From: DAOTTW01 sp034437615
GTDB lineage: Bacteria > Chloroflexota > Anaerolineae > Aggregatilineales > Phototrophicaceae
Reading direction: 5' to 3'
DNA: 7,345 nucleotides
NCBI GenBank assembly: GCA_034437615.1
Contig: DAOTTW010000272.1
Location: 1-7,345, forward strand
Shown: positions 1-5,550 of the stretch, piece by piece
How the letters are laid out: the number at the start of each line of letters is the position of its first letter
Position numbering within the stretch: position 1 is the first letter of the stretch
Notes under the pieces: generated by a model
Told to the model about the DNA's origin: nothing
Databases searched by the model: none
What the model saw: only the letters and a program-made list of their open reading frames with translations
Translations under genes and position numbers: made by a program

Positions 1-1
1 G

Positions 2-886
2 ATGGGCGCACCGGACGCCGAGACGGTTATCATGCGCATCATCCCCGAAACATCGACCCGCGTGGCCGCGCTGCAAAGCGGTGAGGTCGATTTCATCACG
101 ACCATCAGCCCCGATCTGGTCGATTCGCTGGGCGCTGCCGAAGGTATCGCTGTTGACGCCGCCCCCGTGCTGAACTTCATGCTGGTCTACTTCAACACCA
201 CTGAGGGCCTGACAGCAGACGCCAACATCCGCAAGGCGCTGTCGCTGGCGATCGACCGCGCAGCCCTGGCCGACGACCTGTGGGGTGGCCGCGTGCGCGT
301 CATGAACGACTACTACCTGCCGAGCGAATTCGGCTACAGCGAGGACGTGAACTATTTCGAGTATGACCCGCAACGCGCCATGCAACTGCTGCAAGAAGCA
401 GGCTACAACGATGAGCCGATTGCCTTCACGCCGCCCAACGCTTACTACACCAACGGTCAGCTTGTGACCGACGTCATCAACGAGATGTGGAAAGCTGTCG
501 GCTTTAACGTCGAATACGAACCACTGGATACGGCGGCCTGGGCCGAGCGTTCGCTGGCGGGCAACAACATCGCCACCTTGCAGAGCTTCGGCACCAATGG
601 CGACCCCGCGACGGGCAGCATCGTGCAGACGTGGGATAGCTGGATGGGCAACTACTTCCAGCCCAGTGAAGAGGCGCGTGAACTGGCCGCCGAAGCAGGC
701 GCTTCGCTGGATGTCGAGCTGCGCCAGGAAAACTACCGCCAGATTGCCGACCTGATGGACGAGGCCACTCCCATCGCGCCACTATACCAGACGGTGGAAT
801 TTTACGGGCGCGCCGAAAACATCGAGTGGACGCCGCACCAGAACTTCTACATCAACCTGCGCCCCGGCGCGTTCGAGATCAACTAG
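2..886 (+). CDS. ABC transporter solute-binding protein, family 5 (peptide/nickel/opine type), C-terminal part
   Basis: This is the C-terminal ~294 residues of an extracytoplasmic solute-binding protein that delivers peptides or similar small organic solutes to an ABC permease. The family is normally about 500-600 residues, so the N-terminal portion, including the expected signal peptide, lies left of the window. The ATG at position 2 is internal and not a real start. Family 5 hallmarks are visible: STRVAALQSGEVDFI near residues 18-32, NIRKALSLAIDRAAL near 75-89, a YDPQRAMQLLQEAGY segment near 121-135, and a closing segment with APLYQTVEFYGRAENIEW. The protein ends at a clean stop (TAG 884-886). 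A phosphatase-fold gene follows after 65 nt on the same strand, and permease/ATPase genes would be expected upstream, outside view. The ligand cannot be told from this sequence. The family call is firm; the specificity is unknown. Confidence 0.9.
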   Translation: MGAPDAETVIMRIIPETSTRVAALQSGEVDFITTISPDLVDSLGAAEGIAVDAAPVLNFMLVYFNTTEGLTADANIRKALSLAIDRAALADDLWGGRVRVMNDYYLPSEFGYSEDVNYFEYDPQRAMQLLQEAGYNDEPIAFTPPNAYYTNGQLVTDVINEMWKAVGFNVEYEPLDTAAWAERSLAGNNIATLQSFGTNGDPATGSIVQTWDSWMGNYFQPSEEARELAAEAGASLDVELRQENYRQIADLMDEATPIAPLYQTVEFYGRAENIEWTPHQNFYINLRPGAFEIN

Positions 887-901
887 CACGACATGTTGCA
901 A

Positions 902-921
902 GGGCACGGTGCGCCGTGCCC
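902..921 (+). other. Intercistronic hairpin after the solute-binding protein gene
   Basis: GGGCACGG (902-909), loop TGCG, CCGTGCCC (914-921) form a perfect 8-bp GC-rich stem with a tetraloop, 15 nt after the stop codon at 886. No T-run follows, so it is not a canonical Rho-independent terminator. Hairpins after binding-protein genes are known to protect the upstream mRNA from 3' exonucleases and raise binding-protein levels relative to downstream genes. That role is inferred here. Confidence 0.6.
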
Positions 922-937
922 CCATCGCCCCACACAT

Positions 938-943
938 AAAGGA
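938..943 (+). promoter_or_regulatory. Ribosome binding site for the gene at 952
   Basis: AAAGGA lies 8 nt before the ATG at 952 and fixes that start. No convincing -35/-10 pair is visible in the 65-nt gap, which suggests the gene is read from an upstream promoter together with the solute-binding protein. Confidence 0.6.
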
Positions 944-951
944 TTCCCACC

Positions 952-2214
952 ATGACAAACAAACTCATCGTGCTGATGATCGACGGCGTTGCTGCGCAGC
1001 ATTATGCCGCCGACCGTGAGCGCTTCCCCAACCTCGCATCACTGGAAGCACGCGGCACCCGCGTCAACAACCTGCATTCGGAGGTGCTCGGTACGTCTTT
1101 ACCTGGCCGCACATCCATGCTGACGGGCGTAACTGCGGACCTCAGCGGCGTCTATGGCAACAAAATCTGGGACCCCAAGCTAGAAGCGTTTCGTTATGCC
1201 AACCCTGACGACATCGGCGTGCCGACAATTCCGAAGCGCGCAAAGGACGCAGGCAAGCAGGTCGCCGTGATGGGCTTCGGCATGATCCGCCCAGAGGACG
1301 CGCACATTTACAAAGCGCCCTGGTGGGTCGGTGAATTCGTACAGCGTGCCCGTGACGCCGAACCGGAAGCCGCCGATCATGCCTGGGTGCGCGCTGGAAC
1401 CCACCAGACCGACCCACGTTTTCAGCAGGTCTGCGAAGCCGCTGGCGTGCCGCACACTCTGCCGCAAATGGACCCCACCGACCCGGCGGTGCAAGCCTAC
1501 GGCGGCTTCATTGCCGATCATCAGATGTTGGATTGGGTCGGCGTACTGGCGGCCTCTGATTTAGAGCTTGATCTGATTATCGCTGAGTTTTTGATGACGG
1601 ATACGATCCAGCATCGCACGGGCTACCGCAGCGCCATCTCGCAGTACAGCGTCGAGCAGGCTGATATGGCGGTGGGGCGCGTGCTGCGCCGCCTGGAAGA
1701 CGCGGACAAGCTGGACGAATGGAACATCGCCGTGATGAGCGATCATGGCCATAGCACCGTGACGCAAGCCGTGCATCCGCAGGTGCTCTTCCCGGATGCG
1801 CGTTACCAGACCGAGGGCGGCAGCCTGTTGGTCGCGCCACGTGACGCCGCCGAACTGGACGCCATAACCAGCAAGCTAGCCGAATTCAATGTCGAGCCGT
1901 TCAGTAACACTTGCATCCCCGCAGACATGCGCGATCAGGTCGCTGTGTTCGTCGCGCCGCCGGATGTCAGCTTTGAAGCCGACGACGCTAGCGCGACCGA
2001 GCCAACTGGCCCCGCGACGACGACCTCCACGCACGGCCTACGCCCTGGCTTTAGTGGGGATGATCGCTTTGCGCTGTTTGCAGGGCCAGACGTGCCGCAC
2101 AACCAGCTCATCGCAGAGGCCGACGCCGTTCAGGTCGCGCCGACATTCGCGAAGCTACTCGGCCTGCAAACGGATGACAAGGCCAAACCAATCTGGGCTA
2201 GCAGCACACAATAG
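952..2214 (+). CDS. Alkaline phosphatase superfamily hydrolase (type I phosphodiesterase/nucleotide pyrophosphatase-like), Ser nucleophile
   Basis: A 420-residue two-metal hydrolase expected to cleave a phosphomonoester, phosphodiester or phosphonate. The full ligand set of the superfamily is readable: D11 in LIVLMIDGV, nucleophile S49 in GTSLPGRTSMLTG, D217 and H221 in MTDTIQH, D264 and H265 in SDHGH, and H361 in STHGLRPG. The nucleophile position aligns with the Thr of the NPP motif T-x-P-N but is Ser here, with Gly replacing Asn. Substrate assignment from NPP enzymes is therefore unsafe; phosphonoacetate-hydrolase-like or phosphatase activity is equally possible. There is no obvious signal peptide: the N-terminus enters the first beta strand directly, so the protein is probably cytoplasmic. 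The start is supported by AAAGGA 8 nt upstream. It follows a solute-binding protein gene by 65 nt and is probably co-transcribed, which suggests it processes an imported phospho-compound. The fold is certain, the substrate unknown. Confidence 0.88.
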   Translation: MTNKLIVLMIDGVAAQHYAADRERFPNLASLEARGTRVNNLHSEVLGTSLPGRTSMLTGVTADLSGVYGNKIWDPKLEAFRYANPDDIGVPTIPKRAKDAGKQVAVMGFGMIRPEDAHIYKAPWWVGEFVQRARDAEPEAADHAWVRAGTHQTDPRFQQVCEAAGVPHTLPQMDPTDPAVQAYGGFIADHQMLDWVGVLAASDLELDLIIAEFLMTDTIQHRTGYRSAISQYSVEQADMAVGRVLRRLEDADKLDEWNIAVMSDHGHSTVTQAVHPQVLFPDARYQTEGGSLLVAPRDAAELDAITSKLAEFNVEPFSNTCIPADMRDQVAVFVAPPDVSFEADDASATEPTGPATTTSTHGLRPGFSGDDRFALFAGPDVPHNQLIAEADAVQVAPTFAKLLGLQTDDKAKPIWASSTQ

Positions 2215-2232
2215 CTTGGTCGTGTGTTTTTT
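2203..2232 (+). terminator. Possible weak Rho-independent terminator overlapping the stop codon
   Basis: CACAC (2205-2209) can pair with GTGTG (2222-2226), and the outer A2203-T2228 and G2204-T2227 can extend the stem. A run of six T (2227-2232) follows at once. The stem is short and encloses the stop codon at 2212-2214 in a ~12-nt loop, so this is only a candidate. It is the only stem followed by a T-run that I found after this gene. Confidence 0.3.
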
Positions 2233-2235
2233 CGT

Positions 2236-2342
2236 GGCGGACGCAGCAGGCCGCGTCCCTACACAATCATCTTGAAGCGCAGGGACACGCTGAAGGTTGT
2301 CCGCCGTCGCGTAACCACTCAGCCCTCACCTCAAGCCACATT
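2236..2342 (-). repeat. R2 family fragments: right half (inverted) plus a short left end
   Basis: Compared with the near-complete R2 copy at 4380-4563, bases ~2236-2309 read as its right half in reverse complement. They hold the GGACGC...GCGTCC stem (2239-2244 with 2253-2258, followed by CCTACAC-like sequence) and then a decayed GGACA...TGTCC stem (2283-2287 with 2298-2302) followed by GCCG. Bases 2310-2342 then match the R2 left end in the forward direction: CGTAACCACTCAG at 2310-2322, and the 21 bases from 2310 differ from those at 4380 at a single position. The pieces are broken and out of order, as expected from repeated insertion or rearrangement. R1 starts immediately at 2343. Confidence 0.6.
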
Positions 2343-2530
2343 CCGTAACTACTCAGGCCAGTCTGTCTGTGTCGCCACTGGCTAAAGCCAGCGGCTTCCG
2401 CAGGGCCAACCCCCCTGAAGGGGGCTATTGCACGCTGCACACAGCCTGCTAAAGCAGGCTTGTCGGTACCGGAGCCGGACGTTTTAACGTCTGGCGACTG
2501 AGAATGGGACACGTACCTGAGTAGTTACGG
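2343..2530 (-). repeat. R1 element, intact copy with 15-bp terminal inverted repeats
   Basis: A 188-bp element bounded by CCGTAACTACTCAGG (2343-2357) and its exact reverse complement CCTGAGTAGTTACGG (2516-2530). Read on the minus strand, its interior carries four short hairpins in order: an ACGT/ACGT stem with loop TAAA; AGCCTGC/GCAGGCT with loop TTTA; CCCCC/GGGGG with loop TTCA; and GCCGCTGGC/GCCAGTGGC with loop TTTA. A second copy lies at 2653-2843 in opposite orientation and a third starts at 7242. No target-site duplication is obvious next to the ends and no transposase is in the window. It behaves like a non-autonomous MITE or a REP/BIME-type repeat; which of these is not decided by the sequence. 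Confidence 0.8.
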
Positions 2531-2829
2531 GGCGGCGCAAGCCGCCATAAAATACAGTCAATCATGAAAAACCTACCCTTGAGAAGATTGAGGGGGTGAG
2601 GGCCAAGTTGCGGGCAAAACATGCCTGCCTGAGTAGTTACGCTGCTGCGGTAGTGACTACTGAGGTACGTGTCCCATGCTCAGTCGCCAGACGTTAAAAC
2701 GTCCGGCTCCGGCTCCGGTACCGACAAGCCTGCTTTAGCAGGCTGTATGCAGCGTGCAATAGCCCCCTTCAGGGGGGTTGGCCCTGCGGCAGCCGCTGGC
2801 TTTAGCCAGTGGCGACACACACAGACTGG
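2358..2829. repeat. Long near-perfect inverted repeat formed by two R1 copies
   Basis: Arms 2358-2515 (158 nt) and 2666-2829 (164 nt) are reverse complements apart from four mismatches and one 6-nt bulge, separated by 150 nt. Any transcript crossing this region could fold into one very long duplex in place of the eight small hairpins of the separate copies. As DNA it could extrude a cruciform and is a potential site of deletion or replication stalling. It lies between the stop of the gene ending at 2214 and the promoter at 2948. Confidence 0.85.
2529..2641 (-). repeat. R2 element left half, inverted
   Basis: This matches the left half of the R2 copy at 4380-4563 in reverse complement. A GGCGGC/GCCGCC stem (2531-2536 with 2541-2546) is followed by ATAAAATAC and GTCAA, then a GGGGTGAGGGC segment (around 2594), and it ends in CCTGAGTAGTTACG (2628-2641), an R2/R1-type terminal repeat. 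About 32 of the first 37 positions agree with the 4380 copy by my hand alignment. The first bases overlap the terminal repeat of the R1 copy. This segment forms the loop between the two inverted R1 copies. Confidence 0.65.
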
Positions 2830-2843
2830 GCTGAGTCGTTGCG
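2653..2843 (+). repeat. R1 element, second copy with degenerate ends
   Basis: The forward copy of the R1 element. Its core 2666-2829 matches the reverse complement of 2358-2515 with four substitutions and one 6-base insertion, a tandem CTCCGG near 2705-2718. All four internal stems are kept: 2690-2703; 2727-2733 with 2738-2744; 2763-2767 with 2772-2776; and 2792-2800 with 2805-2813. The ends have decayed. The left is GTGACTACTGAGG (2653-2665), with two differences from the intact copy. The right is CTGAGTCGTTGCG (2831-2843), which is nearer to the R2 end type. A GTG-initiated frame is open across the copy, but the differences between copies argue against a real protein. Confidence 0.75.
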
Positions 2844-2936
2844 CCGCCCCGGACACCCCATTGGGTGTCCCTACGGTTCACAGCGGTTGTGTAGGCACGT
2901 GCAATGGCACGTCCGCCGAAAAACTGAGTCGTTACG
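2844..2936 (+). repeat. R2 element right half
   Basis: This matches the right half of the R2 copy at 4380-4563 in the same direction. GCCGCCCC leads into the stem GGACACCC (2851-2858), loop CATT, GGGTGTCC (2863-2870), then CCTACGGTT, then a second stem ACGTGC (2897-2902), loop AATG, GCACGT (2907-2912). It ends at CTGAGTCGTTACG (2924-2936), the exact reverse complement of the R2 left end at 4380-4392. The left half is missing here and the R1 copy abuts instead. Confidence 0.7.
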
Positions 2937-2947
2937 CACACGATCAG

Positions 2948-2975
2948 TTGACTTTGCCGCCACCAAGCCTATGAT
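2948..2975 (+). promoter_or_regulatory. Sigma70-type promoter for the gene at 3008
   Basis: TTGACT (2948-2953) and TATGAT (2970-2975) are each one base from consensus and are separated by 16 bp. Transcription would start near 2982, giving a leader of about 25 nt. The -35 box begins 12 nt after the end of the R2 repeat. Confidence 0.6.
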
Positions 2976-2987
2976 AACGGGCGTTAT
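2974..2987. promoter_or_regulatory. Small perfect palindrome at the transcription start, possible operator
   Basis: ATAACG (2974-2979), GG, CGTTAT (2982-2987) is a perfect inverted repeat overlapping the end of the -10 box and the predicted start of transcription. That is the position for a repressor site. No regulator gene is nearby, so its function is only suggested by position. Confidence 0.3.
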
Positions 2988-3007
2988 CCGCATAGAACGA
3001 GGCCACT

Positions 3008-4357
3008 ATGACCACATCGACCACATCGGACACCCTGCACGAGACTGCGCAACGCTTCGACGCGCAAATCCGGCAAAATCGCCTGTTACAAACCCATGCC
3101 CCCTGGGATGATGAGCTAATCTATCCCGCTTATGTGCACAAGCTGACGTTGCGCAACGTCGCCCAGACCGTCGCTGCGCTATTGGGTGTGTCCCTGCCCT
3201 CTGCTGCACCGCTGCCGGATGCAGTCTGGGGCGCTGACACGCCGCCGGATGTTGACCGCGTGGTGCTCTTCGTGATGGATGGGCTGGGCTATGACTATTT
3301 GCAGCGCGTGCGTACAAGCCAGCCGGCGATTGACCGCGCAATTACGGCTTTAACCGATGGGCGCGGCCCGTTGCCGCTGACCTCGGTTGCCCCAAGCACC
3401 ACCGCCGTCGCCCTGACCACCCTGCACACCGGACACGCTCCGGCAGCACACGGGATGCTTGGCTCTGCAATGGCCCTGCGGGATTATTCGACGGTTGGCA
3501 GTATGCTCAGTTACAGGCCATACGTCGGTAAGCACAGCCGCGATGCCTTTTATGAGTGGGGGCTGACCGCCGATGATTTTGTGCGCACCAACGGCCTCGC
3601 TGAATACCTCGCCGTTGCAGGCATTCCTACGCACATCCTGCTGCAAGGCAATTTGCTCGGCTCGGGCCTCTCGAATATCCTGCATCGTGGCGTCCCGCGT
3701 GAAAACTGGCACAGCCACAGTGGTTACGCGGATTTTGCGCTGCGTGTGCGGGACGTATTGCGGCAGACCGCTGGCCAACGCTGTTACGTGAACCTTTACT
3801 GGGCGGGCATCGACACGCTTTCACATCGCTATGGAGCGGATAGCGAATACGTCAGGCTGGAACTAGAGACGCAACTGAGCGCCCTGGCGGGCCTGCTGGA
3901 TGATCCCACGTTGCAGGATGGCCGCACGCTGTTTATGCTGCTGGCGGATCATGGGCACGCCGACGCACCAAACCAGATTAACCTGCGGAACGACCCGCAA
4001 ACACAAGCCATTTACACGGCGTTGGCGTTTGGCATCACAGGGGATGCGCGTTTGCCGATTCTGCATGTGCGTGATGGCCAGCGCGACGTTATCAAAGCGG
4101 CCATCGACAGCCATTACGCGGACGTGCTGACGTATGTGGATAGCGCGACGGCGTTGCAGTCCGGTTTGTATGGGGATCGGGCTGAAACTGCCAATGTAGA
4201 CCAGCAGACACATCATCGGATAGGGGAAATGCTGCTGTTGCCGCGTGCAGGTACAACTGTGCAAGACCCCAGTACAACCCTGTTTCAGCTAACAAGCTGG
4301 CATGGTGGCCTTTCCAGCGCAGAAATGCGGGTGCCGTTCTTGTGGAAGCGGCTTTAG
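3008..4357 (+). CDS. Alkaline phosphatase superfamily protein (type I phosphodiesterase/nucleotide pyrophosphatase), Thr nucleophile
   Basis: A 449-residue two-metal phosphohydrolase of the type I phosphodiesterase/nucleotide pyrophosphatase family. The catalytic set is complete: D91 in VVLFVMDGLGYD, nucleophile T132 (T131 less likely by spacing) in APSTTAVALTTLHTGHAP, D269 and H273 in AGIDTLSH, D314 and H315 in LADHGH, and H432 in SWHGGLSS near the C-terminus. The Thr and the PST/T...TGHAPAAHGMLG context are typical of the nucleotide pyrophosphatase branch, so hydrolysis of a phosphodiester or pyrophosphate bond is the best guess. The first ~85 residues precede the catalytic domain and contain no clear signal peptide or membrane segment. 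The start is supported by GAGG (2999-3002) five nt before the ATG and by a promoter at 2948-2975. It is not closely similar to the first enzyme of this fold in the window beyond the motifs. The R2 repeat starts 22 nt after its stop. Confidence 0.88.
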   Translation: MTTSTTSDTLHETAQRFDAQIRQNRLLQTHAPWDDELIYPAYVHKLTLRNVAQTVAALLGVSLPSAAPLPDAVWGADTPPDVDRVVLFVMDGLGYDYLQRVRTSQPAIDRAITALTDGRGPLPLTSVAPSTTAVALTTLHTGHAPAAHGMLGSAMALRDYSTVGSMLSYRPYVGKHSRDAFYEWGLTADDFVRTNGLAEYLAVAGIPTHILLQGNLLGSGLSNILHRGVPRENWHSHSGYADFALRVRDVLRQTAGQRCYVNLYWAGIDTLSHRYGADSEYVRLELETQLSALAGLLDDPTLQDGRTLFMLLADHGHADAPNQINLRNDPQTQAIYTALAFGITGDARLPILHVRDGQRDVIKAAIDSHYADVLTYVDSATALQSGLYGDRAETANVDQQTHHRIGEMLLLPRAGTTVQDPSTTLFQLTSWHGGLSSAEMRVPFLWKRL

Positions 4358-4379
4358 CGCCGGACGTAAAGCAGCCCAC

Positions 4380-4563
4380 CGTAACGACTCAGCCCTCACC
4401 CCAAACCCCTTTTCAGGGGTGGGTATTTGATGTTTGACCGTATTTTATGGCGGCTGAGGCCGCCCCGGACACCCCGTTGGGTGTCCCTACGGTTTACAAC
4501 GTATGTTTAGGGACGCGCTTCTGTGCGTCCGTCGAAATACCCGACACTGTTGAGGTCGTCACG
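4380..4563 (+). repeat. R2 element, near-complete copy
   Basis: A ~184-bp element starting with CGTAACGACTCAG (4380-4392) and ending at TGAGGTCGTCACG (4551-4563), a decayed counterpart of the expected CTGAGTCGTTACG. It contains four stems: ACCCCT/AGGGGT (4405-4410 with 4415-4420), GGCGGC/GCCGCC with loop TGAG (4449-4454 with 4459-4464), GGACACCC/GGGTGTCC with loop CGTT (4467-4474 with 4479-4486), and GGACGC/GCGTCC (4511-4516 with 4525-4530). It fills most of the 286-nt gap between two genes. The first stem is not followed by a T-run, so I do not call it a terminator. It is the reference against which the R2 fragments at 2236-2936 were recognised. Confidence 0.7.
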
Positions 4564-4574
4564 AAAAAGGGGTT

Positions 4575-4601
4575 TATAGTCCCGTCAGTTTTGGCTATAG
4601 T
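4575..4601 (+). promoter_or_regulatory. Possible promoter boxes upstream of the hydrolase gene
   Basis: Two TATAGT hexamers, each a good -10 box, sit 21 bp apart (4575-4580 and 4596-4601). Neither has a recognisable -35 at 16-18 bp. A promoter is needed here because an R2 repeat separates the gene from its upstream neighbour, but the exact boxes are uncertain. Confidence 0.3.
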
Positions 4602-4643
4602 CTGAATTTAATCTTTAACAAAGAGCGCCCTGTAAAGACAACG

Positions 4644-5447
4644 ATGCGACCAACCGACGCTGAACGCTCCGAACTGATAATCAATGGGACGCACATTTCA
4701 CAGGCTGTCACTGGCCCGACCCCTGACGATGCGGCTGGGGTGATCGTGCTGCTGCATGGCTGGGGCGCGGATCTAACGCTGGTGTGGCCGCTGGCGACAG
4801 AACTGGCCAAACGGGGTTACACCTGCTACACGCTGGATCTGCCCGGCTTTGGTGCCAGCGAAACGCCTGCGCAACCCTGGACGGCATACGATTACGTGGC
4901 GCTCGTGCTGGCCTACATGGACGCGCAAAATATCGGACAGGCGCACATCTTCGGGCATTCGTTTGGTGGTCGCCTGGGCTTGCTGCTGGGGTCGGACCAT
5001 GCGGGGCGTGTGCAGAAAATGGTCCTCTCGAATAGCGCAGGCATCCGCACACAAGCTGATAGGCTGACGCGCTGGCGACAACGCGCTTACAAGACCGCGC
5101 GCAGTACATTGCACTACGCGGGCGCACACAAGCTGGCCGATTCACTGCAAGCAGCCTACAGTGCGCGTTACGGTTCAGCCGATTATCAGCAGGCAAGCGC
5201 GGTTATGCGGGCCACGCTGGTCAATGTCGTCAACCTGGACCTGAGCGAACAGGCGACCCGTGTGCAGGTGCCCACGTTGCTTTTCTGGGGTGATCTGGAC
5301 GACGCGACACCGCTCTGGCAGGGGCAAAAGCTGGAAAAACTGATACCGGATGCAGGGCTAGTCGTGCATGAAGGGGCAGGGCACTACAGCTATCTGGATC
5401 GGCTTAGCAAAACCGTGCAGGTCACGGATCACTTTCTGCGGCATTAA
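4644..5447 (+). CDS. Alpha/beta hydrolase fold protein
   Basis: A 267-residue serine hydrolase of the alpha/beta fold, full length for the family. Visible parts are the oxyanion-hole strand LLHGWG (H38-G39), the nucleophile elbow GHSFGG with S106, the acid in WGDLDDATPL (D219 by the usual W-G-x-x-D spacing), and the catalytic histidine H247 in EGAGHYSYLD. A helical lid rich in Arg, Gln and Ala covers about residues 127-200. No signal peptide is present, so it is probably cytoplasmic. The substrate cannot be predicted: esterase, lipase, amidase and C-C hydrolase activities share this layout. The start has only a weak Shine-Dalgarno-like stretch (AAAGA, 4634-4638), but no other in-frame start would keep the first strand intact. 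A membrane-linked MurF-type ligase gene follows after 103 nt with its own promoter. A role near cell-wall metabolism is possible but rests only on this neighbour. Confidence 0.88.
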   Translation: MRPTDAERSELIINGTHISQAVTGPTPDDAAGVIVLLHGWGADLTLVWPLATELAKRGYTCYTLDLPGFGASETPAQPWTAYDYVALVLAYMDAQNIGQAHIFGHSFGGRLGLLLGSDHAGRVQKMVLSNSAGIRTQADRLTRWRQRAYKTARSTLHYAGAHKLADSLQAAYSARYGSADYQQASAVMRATLVNVVNLDLSEQATRVQVPTLLFWGDLDDATPLWQGQKLEKLIPDAGLVVHEGAGHYSYLDRLSKTVQVTDHFLRH

Positions 5448-5507
5448 TTTCAGTATAAATGAACGTGTTTATGTATTATAGTATAGATATTTGATGGCAT
5501 TTATCGC

Positions 5508-5536
5508 ATGACAAGTATCAACGAATGCGCTACAAT
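5508..5536 (+). promoter_or_regulatory. Strong sigma70-type promoter for the Mur ligase gene
   Basis: ATGACA (5508-5513) and TACAAT (5531-5536) each differ from consensus by one base and have the optimal 17-bp spacer. The ~50 bp upstream (5448-5500) is clearly AT-rich against the GC-rich genes and may act as an UP element. Transcription would start near 5542-5544, only 7-9 nt before the first in-frame start, TTG 5551. Confidence 0.65.
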
Positions 5537-5550
5537 GGCGATCTGAAGCG

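Noticed and set aside
2..4. ATG at position 2 as the true start of the solute-binding protein
   Set aside because: The sequence begins inside the conserved family 5 domain and lacks a signal peptide and the N-terminal lobe, so the gene continues left of the window.
2267..2512. Minus-strand open frame in the first R1 copy encoding a peptide similar to the one at 2669-2974
   Set aside because: It is the inverted counterpart of a repeat-borne frame; its similarity comes from the DNA repeat, and the differences between copies are all amino-acid-changing.
2236..2936. CRISPR array
   Set aside because: The repeats are few, inverted, of uneven length and themselves hairpins; there is no regular repeat-spacer spacing.
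2735..2941. Minus-strand open frame across the second R1 copy and R2 half
   Set aside because: It lies wholly inside repeats, has no ribosome binding site of note and no recognisable domain.
3350..3778. Long minus-strand open frames inside the second phosphatase-fold gene (also 3863-4264)
   Set aside because: The + strand gene over the same bases has a complete catalytic motif set; these are shadows in GC-rich coding DNA.
4405..4420. Rho-independent terminator after the gene ending at 4357
   Set aside because: The ACCCCT/AGGGGT stem is followed by GGGTATTTG and not by a T-run, and it is part of the R2 repeat.
5448..5550. Small RNA or tRNA gene in the AT-rich gap before the Mur ligase
   Set aside because: No cloverleaf or stable stem could be found; the composition is explained by a promoter with an AT-rich upstream region.
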